Assembly (NCBI GenBank): GCA_050950465.1
Contig: JBMNHQ010000001.1
Coordinates: forward strand, 310,001-374,000
Source: CAZRIZ01 sp050950465
GTDB taxonomy: Bacteria; Patescibacteriota; Saccharimonadia; Saccharimonadales; Saccharimonadaceae
DNA length: 64,000 nucleotides
Direction of reading: 5' to 3'
How positions within the stretch are numbered: position 1 is the stretch's first letter; every line of letters starts with the position of its first letter. Shown piece after piece: positions 33,123 to 42,376 of this stretch. Below the pieces are notes generated by a model. It was not told the origin of the DNA, ran no database searches, and saw only the letters and a list, made by a program, of their open reading frames with translations. Position numbers and translations under genes: made by a program.

Positions 33123-35324
33123 ATGGCAAAAAAGAAACGAAAATCAGGTAACAAAGGCGGGTCGGGCTCAAGTTTTAAATTGCCCGATGGTTTTTGGGCG
33201 CAGGTTGTCGCTGTTTTGCTGTTTCTGTTGGCTGGACTTTTAATCGTGACTTGGTTTCAGGCTGGTGGGCCAGCACTGGATTGGGTTCAGAAAGAACTAG
33301 GTTTGCGTCTATTTGGTCATGCTAATTTCATCATACCTTTTATCTTAATTTATCTCGGTGTGGCAATTTTCAAAGACGAAAATAACAAACTACCATCTAT
33401 GGTTTATGTTGCTAGCTTAGTATTGCTAATTCTAGCTTCTGGGCTGTTTGATATTATTGTTAAAAGCGATATTGCTGGCGGGGTGGTAGGTGCTACTATA
33501 AATGCTTTACTATTAAAATTAATTGTACCTAGTTTGGCCGTAGCGGTCTATGTTGTTTTAATAATTATTGATTTGTTCTTATTGTCTCAAGCCAATTTTA
33601 CGAGCTTCATAAAGTGGCTAAAGGCTAAGTATGGCAAGACGCCTGAGGGTGAGACAGTTAGTGTTAGTAAACCTAAAGCTAAATTTGAAATTAATGCAAC
33701 TGTACCGACAGCACGTATTACCCAGTCAGATACAGACAATTTGGCAGAGGTAGTTAATGCCAAGCGAAGTGTGAGCGCTAAGTCTGTTTCATCTGAAGAA
33801 ATGACAGAGTCAACCAAAACAGCTTTGGTGTCCGTGCAGGATCCTAATTGGCAAATGCCTCCGATTAACCTTTTAGGCAAGAAACAAAGTCCTGCTGATG
33901 CGGGGGACGTGAAGAAAAACGCTGAAATTATTCAGTCCACTTTGCATGAGTTTGGTATTGATGTTGAGATGACTGGCGCTAGCATTGGGCCAACCGTGAC
34001 GCAATATACTCTCATGCCACCAAGTGGCGTGAAATTAAGTCGAATTGCTTCGCTTGAAACTAATTTAGCCCTGAACTTGGCTGCTAAAAGTCTGCGGATT
34101 GAAGCACCAATCCCTGGTAAAAGAGCGGTCGGCATCGAGGTACCGAACGTTAAACCAGCCGCTGTGCGTTTAAGGGGCATTTTGACTTCTCCCGCTTGGA
34201 CTTCGGTGTCGGACAATATGACTTTTGCGGTTGGTCGTGATACAGCTGGACAGCCGGTAGTGGCTGATTTAAGTGATCTACCACATCTTTTGATTGCTGG
34301 TCAGACTGGTTCGGGTAAATCGGTTATGATTAACACTTTGCTTATTAGCTTACTTTATCGTAACAGCCCAAGTGATTTGAAACTGATCTTAGTTGATCCG
34401 AAACGAGTTGAAATGGCACCGTACGCAGATATTCCGCATCTACACACCCCAATTATTACTGACCCAGAAAAGACCGTGTCAGCGCTCAAATGGGCGATTG
34501 GTGAAATGGAGCGACGCTACAGCTTGTTAGAGCAACACAAGAAAAAGGATATTAAGAGTTATAACGAATGGATGAAACAGCAGTTACAAGATGGCGAGGT
34601 GGCGCAGCTTGAAGAGGCTATGGTCGAAGGTGATGAGTTAGTTGAGCGCGAAGGTGTTATGCCTTATATTGTGATTGTAGTTGATGAGATGTCGGACCTG
34701 ATGATGGCGGCATCGCGTGATGTTGAGGCTTTGATTGTGCGAATTGCTCAAAAAGCTCGAGCAGTCGGAATTCATTTAGTGCTAGCAACTCAGCGCCCGA
34801 GTGTAAACGTGGTAACTGGTTTGATTAAGGCTAATATTCCTGCTCGATTTGCCTTTACTACTACTAGTCAGGTCGATTCCAAAACAATTTTAGATCGTGC
34901 TGGGGCAGAAAAACTATTAGAAAAGGGTGACATGTTGATGTTGACGGCTCGCATGAGCAAACCAAAGCGGGTTCAGGGGGCTTGGGTGTCTGATGAAGAG
35001 GTTCTGAAAGTGACCGAATATCTACGTTCACAAATGGGGCCACAGTATGACGATGCGGTTGTGGCGCAAGAAGTGCAATTAAATGGTCGTGGGGGTATAG
35101 TTAGCGACTTTGGTGGTGCTGACGACGAGATTGTTCGTCGAGCCATGGAGGTTATTATGACTGATCGCAAAGCTTCGACTTCACATTTACAGCGTCGGCT
35201 GGGCATTGGTTATAATCGCGCTGCTCGAGTGATGGACGAATTAGAGGATCGTGGTGTAGTTGGTCCACAGTCTGGTTCTCGCCCACGTGAGATTCTCGTT
35301 GGTGATGTCGACGACACGATTTAG
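33123..35324 (+). CDS. ftsK: DNA translocase FtsK/SpoIIIE
   Basis: Membrane-anchored motor that pumps chromosome ends through the closing septum. The 733-residue protein has about four transmembrane segments (about 30-170), a linker, then the motor: LPHLLIAGQTGSGKSVMINT (Walker A), LILVDPKRVEMAPYADIPHL and YIVIVVDEMSDLMMAA (Walker B), then LATQRPSVNVVTGLIKANIP. The C-terminal gamma winged helix is present (RRLGIGYNRAARVMDELEDR). The length is usual for the short Gram-positive-type protein. Confidence 0.95.
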   Translation: MAKKKRKSGNKGGSGSSFKLPDGFWAQVVAVLLFLLAGLLIVTWFQAGGPALDWVQKELGLRLFGHANFIIPFILIYLGVAIFKDENNKLPSMVYVASLVLLILASGLFDIIVKSDIAGGVVGATINALLLKLIVPSLAVAVYVVLIIIDLFLLSQANFTSFIKWLKAKYGKTPEGETVSVSKPKAKFEINATVPTARITQSDTDNLAEVVNAKRSVSAKSVSSEEMTESTKTALVSVQDPNWQMPPINLLGKKQSPADAGDVKKNAEIIQSTLHEFGIDVEMTGASIGPTVTQYTLMPPSGVKLSRIASLETNLALNLAAKSLRIEAPIPGKRAVGIEVPNVKPAAVRLRGILTSPAWTSVSDNMTFAVGRDTAGQPVVADLSDLPHLLIAGQTGSGKSVMINTLLISLLYRNSPSDLKLILVDPKRVEMAPYADIPHLHTPIITDPEKTVSALKWAIGEMERRYSLLEQHKKKDIKSYNEWMKQQLQDGEVAQLEEAMVEGDELVEREGVMPYIVIVVDEMSDLMMAASRDVEALIVRIAQKARAVGIHLVLATQRPSVNVVTGLIKANIPARFAFTTTSQVDSKTILDRAGAEKLLEKGDMLMLTARMSKPKRVQGAWVSDEEVLKVTEYLRSQMGPQYDDAVVAQEVQLNGRGGIVSDFGGADDEIVRRAMEVIMTDRKASTSHLQRRLGIGYNRAARVMDELEDRGVVGPQSGSRPREILVGDVDDTI

Positions 35325-35481
35325 GATTATTCGATAGAAATAGTAAAGAGCCTAGTAACAGTAGATGCTGTCTAGCAGCAGAACCTAGTGGCGTCTTTAA
35401 GATAGTTAAGCAGTGGTTTTTTGGATTTTATCAAAAAATATGTTATGATATGGTTATCTTGATGAAAGGAGGGATGATCAG

Positions 35482-35916
35482 ATGAGGCTTTGCGGCACGA
35501 TTTACGATATTTCTAGTTGGCCTGCGGTCTACGAGGCTAAGAAGAAAATTCTTCAAGAGTTCATTAAAAGAGGCGAAATAGCCGCTGGAGATGAAAGAAA
35601 GTTGTCAGAGCGCATTGGGTGGCTCAAGCAAGAGAGGGAATTGCTAGCTCCCAAGATTGAAGAAGTCGAAAAAATTCGTCAGTCCACAGGGGGATTGTCA
35701 ATTGATGAGGCCAGCACTGGCTATGAGGCGATTATGTTTATTTTTGCAACTGCCACAAGCCCAGAAGAAAGTTTCGATAAGCTTTTGGGTGATCTCTTGA
35801 ATGCGATTAATGCTAATGGGGAAACGAATCAAGCAAAAGTCGACCAAATTCGGACAAATCATAAGCTGGATAAACCTCGAGTGTCTGGCTACAGAACACT
35901 TTTTGATGATTATTAA
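35482..35916 (+). CDS. Small helical protein, unknown
   Basis: 144 residues, mostly helical and charged, with a coiled-coil-like middle (ERIGWLKQERELLAPKIEEV). No signal peptide or membrane segment. The ATG has a strong AAAGGAGGG ribosome-binding site. It stands alone between ftsK and the rpsF operon, with its own terminator at 35941-35966. No family recognised. Confidence 0.65.
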   Translation: MRLCGTIYDISSWPAVYEAKKKILQEFIKRGEIAAGDERKLSERIGWLKQERELLAPKIEEVEKIRQSTGGLSIDEASTGYEAIMFIFATATSPEESFDKLLGDLLNAINANGETNQAKVDQIRTNHKLDKPRVSGYRTLFDDY

Positions 35917-35940
35917 ATCAGTCAAGGCATCTCAGCTAAA

Positions 35941-35966
35941 AAGGGCTCAGTACGAGTCCTTTTTTT
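35941..35966 (+). terminator. Rho-independent terminator
   Basis: AAGGGCTC, loop AGTAC, GAGTCCTT followed by T-run. It ends the unit 35482-35916. Confidence 0.75.
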
Positions 35967-36001
35967 AATTCGCTCTTTCCTAGAAATTGATTTTTTGTTA
36001 T

Positions 36002-36060
36002 AATATAAGGGTAATATTAACTCAAGCCTGCTCAAGAAGTAGGCATCCAAGAAAGGATTC
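36002..36060 (+). promoter_or_regulatory. rpsF operon leader
   Basis: TATAAT near 36000-36006 is followed by a leader of about 55 bases with two small hairpins (GCCT..AGGC and ATCC..GGAT) just before the start region. S6 operons often carry an S6:S18-binding leader; the CCG/GGU signature of that motif is not clear here, so I do not claim it. Confidence 0.4.
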
Positions 36061-36069
36061 CAAGGGAGT

Positions 36070-36414
36070 ATGACTGAATATGAATTGACGGTGTTAATTC
36101 ACCCCGATTTGGAACTCGACATCGAGAAACCATTGGTAAAGATCACCAAGGCGATTGAAGACGCTGGTGGTAAAATCAACAAACAAGACAGTTGGGGTAA
36201 GAAAAAGCTAGCTTATTCAATTGATAAGCAAGATTTTGCCAACTATGTTTACTTTGAGTTGGAGCTGCCAAGTGATGCGCCACTCAAATTATCCAGCTTA
36301 TTTAATATTAATAAAGAAATTCTGCGCTATCTGCTGGTCAAGGCTGATCCAAAAGTTCAGGCTCAGCGGGCTGAACAAGACAAAAACCGCAGCGAAACAA
36401 AAGACGAAGAATAG
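36070..36414 (+). CDS. rpsF: Ribosomal protein S6
   Basis: Small-subunit protein bS6, which binds 16S rRNA together with S18. The 114 residues have the family features: YELTVLIHPDLELDIEK at the start, DSWGKKKLAYSIDKQDFANYVYFELELP in the middle (seen as WGKKKLAYSI and YVYFELEL), and NKEILRYLLVKAD. First gene of rpsF-ssb-rpsR, the standard bacterial order, followed here by efp. Confidence 0.95.
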   Translation: MTEYELTVLIHPDLELDIEKPLVKITKAIEDAGGKINKQDSWGKKKLAYSIDKQDFANYVYFELELPSDAPLKLSSLFNINKEILRYLLVKADPKVQAQRAEQDKNRSETKDEE

Positions 36415-36434
36415 TTAATAACTAGGGGAATATC

Positions 36435-36887
36435 ATGGCAAAAGGTTTTAATAAAGTTATCTTAATGGGCAACTTAACACGCGACCCAGAAACCCGCACC
36501 ACACCAAGTGGTCAAAGCGTGACTAACTTCAGTATTGCGGTTAATCGTAACTGGAAGGATCAAAGTGGTCAGCTTCAGGAGCAAGTTAGTTTCTTTAATT
36601 GTGTGGCTTGGGCGCGTATGGGCGAAACTATCGCTCAATATCTAACCAAAGGTAGTCCGATATTAGTGAGCGGTCGTCTTGATCAGCGTAGCTGGGAAGA
36701 CAAGGAGTCTGGCCAAAAACGCTCAACTATCGAAGTTGTAGTTGAAGATTTCAACTTCGTTGGTGGTGGTCGTGGTGATGGCGATGCATCGGCTTCAGCT
36801 GCTGCAAAGCCAGCTAAAAAAGCTGCCACTGAAGATGTTGCACCAGATGACATGGAAGAAATTGACTTGTCTGATATTCCATTCTAA
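36435..36887 (+). CDS. ssb: Single-stranded DNA-binding protein
   Basis: Protects ssDNA and recruits replication and repair proteins. The 150 residues contain an OB fold (FNKVILMGNLTRDPETRTTP, NRNWKDQSGQ, VSFFNCVAWARMGETIAQYL) and an acidic C-terminal tip ending DDMEEIDLSDIPF, the conserved protein-docking tail. Ribosome-binding site present. Between rpsF and rpsR, as usual. Confidence 0.96.
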   Translation: MAKGFNKVILMGNLTRDPETRTTPSGQSVTNFSIAVNRNWKDQSGQLQEQVSFFNCVAWARMGETIAQYLTKGSPILVSGRLDQRSWEDKESGQKRSTIEVVVEDFNFVGGGRGDGDASASAAAKPAKKAATEDVAPDDMEEIDLSDIPF

Positions 36888-36906
36888 TTAATTTAAGGAG
36901 ATTTAA

Positions 36907-37104
36907 ATGTCAAAAAAGGATCGAAAGACTTTGCCGCGTGTGTTTGATTACCGCGATGTCAAGGCGCTACAACGTTATATTAACGCTTACGGAGCGATTG
37001 AACCAATCTCTCGCACTGGCTTAAGTGCCAAAGAACAACGCGATTTAGCCAAGGCTGTTAAGCGTGCTCGTCATTTAGCGCTATTGCCATTCACTCAACA
37101 GTAG
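36907..37104 (+). CDS. rpsR: Ribosomal protein S18
   Basis: bS18, partner of S6 on the 30S platform. 65 residues with FDYRDVKALQRYINAYGAIEPI (seen as DYRDVKALQRYI) and the basic end AVKRARHLALLPF. The zinc-type Cys found in some S18 proteins are absent (C- form). AAGGAGAT precedes the ATG. Third gene of the rpsF operon. Confidence 0.95.
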   Translation: MSKKDRKTLPRVFDYRDVKALQRYINAYGAIEPISRTGLSAKEQRDLAKAVKRARHLALLPFTQQ

Positions 37105-37111
37105 GTGGCCT

Positions 37112-37672
37112 ATGTTGCAACCAACGGAATTAAAAAAAGGCGCCTTGATTCAAATCGACGGTAAGCCATTTCAAGTTATTGAATATAATCAAAAAGTTAT
37201 GGGGCGGGGTGGCAGTATCGTCAATGTTCGCATTAGAAACCTGCTCGATGGTTCGGTGATTCCAAAAACCTTTAAAGGTCAAGAAAAAATTGAGTCAGCT
37301 GAAGTTGCTAATAAAACCGTGCAGTATTTATACAACGACGGTGACAGAATGTATTTCATGGACCAAACGACTTTTGAGCAGTTTGAGTTGGCGATTGAGT
37401 TTGCGCCTGACGCAGTCAATTATTTGGTTGACGGCGCGATGGTAGATTTGCAATTCTTCGAGGGCAGGGTGATTAATCTGACTTTACCTAAAAACGTCTA
37501 TTTGAAGGTTGAATATACTGAAGATGCTGTCAGAGGTGATACTACATCTAGTGTTATGAAAGATGCTACGCTTGAGACTGGCTTTGTAATTAAAGTCCCA
37601 GCTTTTATCAAGCAAGGTGACGAAGTATCAGTTGATACCGAAACAGGTGCTTATCGCGAACGTAAGAAGTGA
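37112..37672 (+). CDS. efp: Elongation factor P
   Basis: Relieves ribosome stalling at polyproline stretches. 186 residues with the KOW-like N-terminal domain (ELKKGALIQIDGKPFQVIEY), two OB domains and the usual end (GDEVSVDTETGAYRER). The tip loop reads MGRGGS, so Arg takes the place of the Lys that is lysylated in many bacteria. No EarP- or EpmA-like modifier gene is in the window, so the modification state is open. It lies eight bases after rpsR. The Pro-rich protein at 17834-19753 would be a natural client. Confidence 0.95.
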   Translation: MLQPTELKKGALIQIDGKPFQVIEYNQKVMGRGGSIVNVRIRNLLDGSVIPKTFKGQEKIESAEVANKTVQYLYNDGDRMYFMDQTTFEQFELAIEFAPDAVNYLVDGAMVDLQFFEGRVINLTLPKNVYLKVEYTEDAVRGDTTSSVMKDATLETGFVIKVPAFIKQGDEVSVDTETGAYRERKK

Positions 37673-37703
37673 TTTTACTACCTCTGGTGTCAAACGTGTA
37701 GTA

Positions 37704-37709
37704 TATAAT
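37704..37709 (+). promoter_or_regulatory. -10 box of a probable leaderless mRNA
   Basis: TATAAT ends seven bases before the ATG at 37717, with no Shine-Dalgarno between. No good -35 is seen. The preceding ACGTGTAGTA recalls the 3' end of the hairpin-promoter element, but no hairpin is present. Confidence 0.5.
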
Positions 37710-37716
37710 ATAGCTT

Positions 37717-39432
37717 ATGAAAAAGCTTAAGCCAGTATTCTTGAAGCTAACTAGTGATTGGCGCATATTAGCTTTAATAGGCTTGGCAGTGGTTTTATTT
37801 GGCTCTGTCGTTCATCAGCTATGCTACCCATCTAATCGGGTTCTACCCAGAACCACGGTGGCGGGGCAGCCCATTGCAAGTAAAAGTCTAGCCGATTTTG
37901 CTGTTGCGGTCAGTCAGCAGCTAGCTAAGTCGTCTATTAAATTAATCGATGGTGATTTTTCTTATGTTATAGACTTAGCAGATATTGCACCTCCACTTAT
38001 GCCTAACGAATCTGTTCAGCCACCACAATATCCGACGTGGCAAAGGTTTATCCCTTTCTCGCTTTGGTTACAGCAACGCGATGTAGTTAAGTTTAATGTT
38101 ACAGAGAATAATCAGCAGATTAAATCTGTATTGGAAGGAATTGCCTCTCAAAGAAATCGCTCGCCGGTTAATGCAGGAGTTATTATCCGAGATGATGGGG
38201 TAGAGATATCGCCGTCATTAAATGGTCGTGAGCTGGACGTGTTGAAAACATTACGCAATTTAAGTCAGCAAGATTTAATGCTTGGTGCCGAGAGCGAAGT
38301 TGAGCTAATTTTTCAAGAAGTTCGGCCGAGCTATTCTGATGCCAATGCTATCGACCTTAAGCAGTCAGCTGAGGTATTAATTGCTCGACAGGTGAGCTTT
38401 GTTTTACCTAACCAAAAAATTATCCAATCTGACGCTTCGGACCGCGCCGCTTGGCTAAAAATTGATGCGAATTTCTCCGGTGGCTTAATTCTGGAAATTG
38501 ATGAAGAGAGATTTGCTGAATTCGTCAGGCGAGAAATTGGTCAGCAAATCTACCGTCAGCCGACAGCTACAGTTATTACGCTATCTGATGGTCGCGAGGT
38601 GTCGCGTCAACTAGGTGATGCCGGTCTAATGGTAGATTTAGTAGATTTGACGACAAAGATTCGAGATGTTTGGCTGAGGCAGTCAGCCAATCAGTTAGAT
38701 ATAACGGTTGAGACCGTTACCCTCGATCCACCTCAGGAGTTTGTTAGTAACTATACCAATAGTCAGGTTGGCCTTCAAACTTATTATAACACCTTGGCTG
38801 ATCAAGGAATTAAGGTGCTGTTTAAGCAGTTCGGCGGGGCTGGTTGGCAGGCTGGGGTTGGGCAAACTGACTCGGTGGTGGCAGCTAGTACTTATAAACT
38901 ATTTGTTGCCTTAAGGCTGTTTGATGAAGTAAATAGTGGCCGAACTGATTGGCAAGAAGAAGTTGTGTCGGGGCAAATTGCCGAGCAGTGCCTAAAATCA
39001 ATGATTGTTCTGTCGGACAATGCTTGTCCTGAAGCTTGGCTAAAAAAGTGGGGACGGAGTAATATTAATAATTATTTATATAACCGTGGTATCAGTCGTG
39101 CCACTACATTTACTGATATGGTAGCAGCGCGTACGTCTGCAGCTGATTTAGCATTAGTTTTAGAGAAGCTCTATTATCATGATTGGTTCAACTCAGAGGA
39201 TGGTGCTTTACTTAATACCTATATGACTAACCAAGTTTATCGGCGAGGTATACCAGCGGGAAGTGCAGGAGCGGTGGCCAATAAAGTGGGTTTTTTAAAT
39301 GATTATTTGCACGATGCGGCCTTAGTATATCATCCCAAGGGCAACTATATTTTAGTTATTTTAACTAAAGGCACAAGTTGGTCAAAAATTGCTGAGATAA
39401 CGCGACAAACGGAGGCAATTGTCTATCCATGA
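37717..39432 (+). CDS. Membrane-anchored serine beta-lactamase-like protein
   Basis: 571 residues. One N-terminal transmembrane segment (about 17-36) is followed by a region with two peptidoglycan-binding/VanW-type repeats (for example SPSLNGRELDVLKTL). The C-terminal domain (about 335-570) is of the class A beta-lactamase fold: SxxK seen as ASTYKLFVALRLFDEV, SDN seen as VLSDNACPEAW, and KVGFL in the position of the KTG strand. The protein faces outward and probably acts on or senses the cell wall; true beta-lactam hydrolysis is not implied. tlyA overlaps its last four bases. Confidence 0.82.
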   Translation: MKKLKPVFLKLTSDWRILALIGLAVVLFGSVVHQLCYPSNRVLPRTTVAGQPIASKSLADFAVAVSQQLAKSSIKLIDGDFSYVIDLADIAPPLMPNESVQPPQYPTWQRFIPFSLWLQQRDVVKFNVTENNQQIKSVLEGIASQRNRSPVNAGVIIRDDGVEISPSLNGRELDVLKTLRNLSQQDLMLGAESEVELIFQEVRPSYSDANAIDLKQSAEVLIARQVSFVLPNQKIIQSDASDRAAWLKIDANFSGGLILEIDEERFAEFVRREIGQQIYRQPTATVITLSDGREVSRQLGDAGLMVDLVDLTTKIRDVWLRQSANQLDITVETVTLDPPQEFVSNYTNSQVGLQTYYNTLADQGIKVLFKQFGGAGWQAGVGQTDSVVAASTYKLFVALRLFDEVNSGRTDWQEEVVSGQIAEQCLKSMIVLSDNACPEAWLKKWGRSNINNYLYNRGISRATTFTDMVAARTSAADLALVLEKLYYHDWFNSEDGALLNTYMTNQVYRRGIPAGSAGAVANKVGFLNDYLHDAALVYHPKGNYILVILTKGTSWSKIAEITRQTEAIVYP

Positions 39433-40166
39433 AACGACGCTTAGATCAAGAATTAATTCAACGTCAATTAGTGAATAGTCGTTCACAAGCGGCTAATTAT
39501 ATTAAGTTAGGTAAAGTTGCTGTCAATGGCCTAGTGGCGCAGAAGGCTGGGCAATTAGTCAGCCAAAAGGACAAAATTTCTTTGCTGATCAATGAACAAT
39601 ATGTCTCGCGAGCTGGTTTAAAATTAGCTAGTGTGGCGCAAAAATTTAAGTTAAGTTTTCGAGATAAAATAGTACTAGACGTCGGTAGCTCAACTGGTGG
39701 TTTCACTGATTACTCTCTACGTCATGGTGCCAAGCGAGTTATAGCAGTAGATGTTGGCACTAACCAACTTCATCCAAGTTTGCGACTACATCCCCAGATT
39801 GAACTTCATGAAAAAACCGATATTCGAGAATTCTATTTATCAGCAGATAAGTTGCCGGATATTGTTTTAGTGGATGTTTCTTTTATTTCGCTACGCAAGG
39901 TCTTACCTCATATATTATTACATCTGAGTAAAAAAAGTGTTCAACAGCCAACAGTGGTGGTAGCTATGGTCAAGCCGCAGTTTGAAACCACTGCTAATAA
40001 TTTAAATAAGGGTGTCGTTAAAAACAACACTATTCGTCGTCAAATATTACGAGGCTTTGAACAGTGGGTTAAACGATATTATGATGTCTGCCAAAAACAA
40101 GATAGTTCAGTGGCGGGAGAAAAGGGTAATTTAGAGCGGTTTTATCTACTAAAACCTAAACATTAA
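39429..40166 (+). CDS. tlyA: TlyA-family rRNA 2'-O-methyltransferase
   Basis: 245 residues. An N-terminal S4 RNA-binding domain (MKRRLDQELIQRQLVNSRSQ to about 65) is followed by an FtsJ/RrmJ-like methyltransferase domain, with the SAM loop VLDVGSSTGGFTDYSLRHGA and catalytic-type motifs DVSFISLRKVLP and VAMVKPQFE. TlyA methylates 16S and/or 23S rRNA cytidines. Its ATG overlaps the previous stop (ATGA). The 3' end overlaps the convergent ychF by 11 bases. Confidence 0.92.
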   Translation: MKRRLDQELIQRQLVNSRSQAANYIKLGKVAVNGLVAQKAGQLVSQKDKISLLINEQYVSRAGLKLASVAQKFKLSFRDKIVLDVGSSTGGFTDYSLRHGAKRVIAVDVGTNQLHPSLRLHPQIELHEKTDIREFYLSADKLPDIVLVDVSFISLRKVLPHILLHLSKKSVQQPTVVVAMVKPQFETTANNLNKGVVKNNTIRRQILRGFEQWVKRYYDVCQKQDSSVAGEKGNLERFYLLKPKH

Positions 40167-41232
40167 ACTTGAAATGGATGATGTCGTTTTGTTGAACAAT
40201 ATAATCTTTGCCCTCAGTTCGTATTTTACCAGCTTCACGTACTTTACGTTCGTTGCCGTAAGTAATTAGGTCATCGTAATCCATTACGTCTGCTGCAATA
40301 AAGCCTCGTTCGAAATCTGAGTGAATTACGCCCGCTGCTTGTGGTGCAGTACTGCCGGTCTTAATAGTCCAAGCTCGCACCTCATCTTTGCCTGCGGTTA
40401 GAAAGCTTTGCAGACCAAGCGTGCGATAGGCTGAAGTCACTAATTGCTCTAGGCCGGAGTGTCTAATCCCGTAACTATCTAGTAATTCGTGAGCATCTTG
40501 ATTAGATAGCGACTTTAGTTCATCTTCTAGCTTAATCGCAATAAAGACCGCCTCGTCTGGGCTTACTAAGCCAGATAAAAATTGTAGTTTATCAACATTG
40601 TTAATATCGACCTCGTTGATGTTAAAAACGAAAATAACTTTTTTGGCAGTCAATAGGCTTAATTGTTTAATTTCACTACTAACTAACTTTTGTCGCCTAA
40701 CTGGCGTGCCTTTTCTCAGATTATCTCTCAACTGCTCTAATTCCGACTTTATGACATTTTTTTTAGGGTCAGCTTTGGCTTCACGAGCAATTTTGTCTAT
40801 CTTTGTTTCGATACTTTGTAAATCGGCTAACATTAACTCGGTATTAATAATTTCAATATCTCGCTTTGGGTCAATTTGCTCGTCGATATGAATAATGTCA
40901 CGGTCCTCAAAAGCTCTAACTACATGAATGATTGCATCACACTCTCTAATATTAGCCAAAAATTGATTACCTAAGCCTTCGCCTTTGCTAGCACCGGCGA
41001 CCAGACCAGCAATATCAATCAATTTTATAATAGCTGGCGTGATTTTTTGTGGGTTGTATATTTCACCCAATTTTTCTAAACGTTTATCTGGAACAGTTGC
41101 AATACCAGTGTTAGGTTCGATGGTGGCAAAAGGATAATTAGCCGACAAGGCATTGTTGTCACCAGTCAATATGTTGAAAAGTGTGGACTTGCCGACATTT
41201 GGCAGGCCGACGATACCGATTGATAAGCTCAT
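40156..41232 (-). CDS. ychF: Ribosome-binding GTPase/ATPase YchF
   Basis: Obg-family P-loop NTPase that binds ribosomes. From the ATG at 41232 it has 358 residues: G1 GIVGLPNVGKSTLFN, NYPFATIEPN, G3-type DIAGLVAGASKGEGLGN, NINEVD in the G4 position (YchF prefers ATP because NKxD is altered), a coiled insertion and the C-terminal TGS domain (IKTGSTAPQAAGVIHSDFER). The upstream in-frame codons to 41280 lack family similarity, so the inner ATG was chosen. Confidence 0.95.
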   Translation of the reverse strand: MSLSIGIVGLPNVGKSTLFNILTGDNNALSANYPFATIEPNTGIATVPDKRLEKLGEIYNPQKITPAIIKLIDIAGLVAGASKGEGLGNQFLANIRECDAIIHVVRAFEDRDIIHIDEQIDPKRDIEIINTELMLADLQSIETKIDKIAREAKADPKKNVIKSELEQLRDNLRKGTPVRRQKLVSSEIKQLSLLTAKKVIFVFNINEVDINNVDKLQFLSGLVSPDEAVFIAIKLEDELKSLSNQDAHELLDSYGIRHSGLEQLVTSAYRTLGLQSFLTAGKDEVRAWTIKTGSTAPQAAGVIHSDFERGFIAADVMDYDDLITYGNERKVREAGKIRTEGKDYIVQQNDIIHFKFNV

Positions 41233-41274
41233 AGGTAGAATTATTTTACCAGATATAAAAGAACTTGAAAAATC

Positions 41275-41303
41275 TTGCAATATTAAAACCGCTTATGTAT
41301 AAT
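41275..41303 (+). promoter_or_regulatory. Promoter of the type IV pilus operon
   Basis: TTGCAA (41275-41280), 17 bases, TATAAT (41298-41303). Only eight bases separate the -10 from the pilM ATG, so the operon mRNA should be leaderless at its 5' end. Confidence 0.75.
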
Positions 41304-41311
41304 TTATCCAT

Positions 41312-42376
41312 ATGAAGATATTTAAAGGCGTGGGCGATTTCTTTGGACTAGATATCGGTACAAAATCGGTTCGAATTGTACAGTTAAATCGACATGGCAG
41401 TGGTCAGAATTCGACTTTTAGCTTAAGGGCTTTTGGCTATGCGCCACTAGACGAACAGACTGCGCAGGCCAACTCCGAGGTAAGTCGCAAAAAGCTAGGG
41501 GACGTCATCCTAACTGTGTTGGGGCAAAGTGGTATAAAAACCAAAAACGTTGCTTTAGCTGTGCCATCTAACAAAACTTTCACAACAGTGATTGATGTGC
41601 CCAGTCAATCACCAGCTGAATTAGCAAAAACTATTAAATATCAAGTGGATCAGTATATCCCCATGTCATCTGAAGATGCAAAGGTGGATTGGGCTTTTCT
41701 TGGTCCCTCACCTAAAGACCCAGCTCGTCAGGAGGTTTTACTAGCGAGTGCTGCGATTGAATACAGTGAAGAGCGGCTAGAATTCATCGAGAACTTGGGG
41801 TTGAATATAATTGCTATTGAGCCAGACCAAATTGCCATGGCACGCTCTTTAAATATTCATGATCCCCAGGCTGCTAATATTATTATTGATATGGGGGAGC
41901 AAACTACCGATATGGCTGTGGCATATAATCACGCTCCTAGGTTGTTGCGCTCATTGCCGGTTGGCCTTTCAACCATGGTGCGTACGGCTGCGCAGAATTT
42001 AGATGTTAAAGAAGATCAGGCTCGTCAGTTTATTCTAAAGTTTGGTTTAGCACCCGATAAGCTTGAGGGGCGGGTTTACCAGTCAATCGAGGGGGTATTG
42101 GATAATTTTGCTAGCGAATTAAATAAGTCTGCTAAGTTTTTCCAGACTAAATACCCCAACATTCCAATTGCTCGGGTAATCGTTTCTGGTTATGCCGGCG
42201 TTATTCCTATGATGAATAATTATGTTGCTAATAAGGTCAATCTTACTACGACCATTGGCAGTCCTTGGGCAAATATGAATCTTAACCAAGCTCAGCAGCA
42301 AACTTTAGCACCCATTGCCTCTGAATTTGCTGTAGCGGTTGGTCTAGCGCAAAGGAGTAATGACAATGTTCGGTAA
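41312..42376 (+). CDS. pilM: Type IV pilus assembly protein PilM
   Basis: Cytoplasmic actin-like ATPase of the pilus alignment complex, which recruits PilN. 354 residues with FFGLDIGTKSVRIVQL at the start, TNIIIDMGEQTTDMA-like phosphate loop (seen as NIIIDMGEQTTDMAV) and a late IARVIVSGYAGVIP. The start follows a -10 box by eight bases. It overlaps pilN by 11-17 bases, with the pilN ribosome-binding site inside its end. Confidence 0.93.
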   Translation: MKIFKGVGDFFGLDIGTKSVRIVQLNRHGSGQNSTFSLRAFGYAPLDEQTAQANSEVSRKKLGDVILTVLGQSGIKTKNVALAVPSNKTFTTVIDVPSQSPAELAKTIKYQVDQYIPMSSEDAKVDWAFLGPSPKDPARQEVLLASAAIEYSEERLEFIENLGLNIIAIEPDQIAMARSLNIHDPQAANIIIDMGEQTTDMAVAYNHAPRLLRSLPVGLSTMVRTAAQNLDVKEDQARQFILKFGLAPDKLEGRVYQSIEGVLDNFASELNKSAKFFQTKYPNIPIARVIVSGYAGVIPMMNNYVANKVNLTTTIGSPWANMNLNQAQQQTLAPIASEFAVAVGLAQRSNDNVR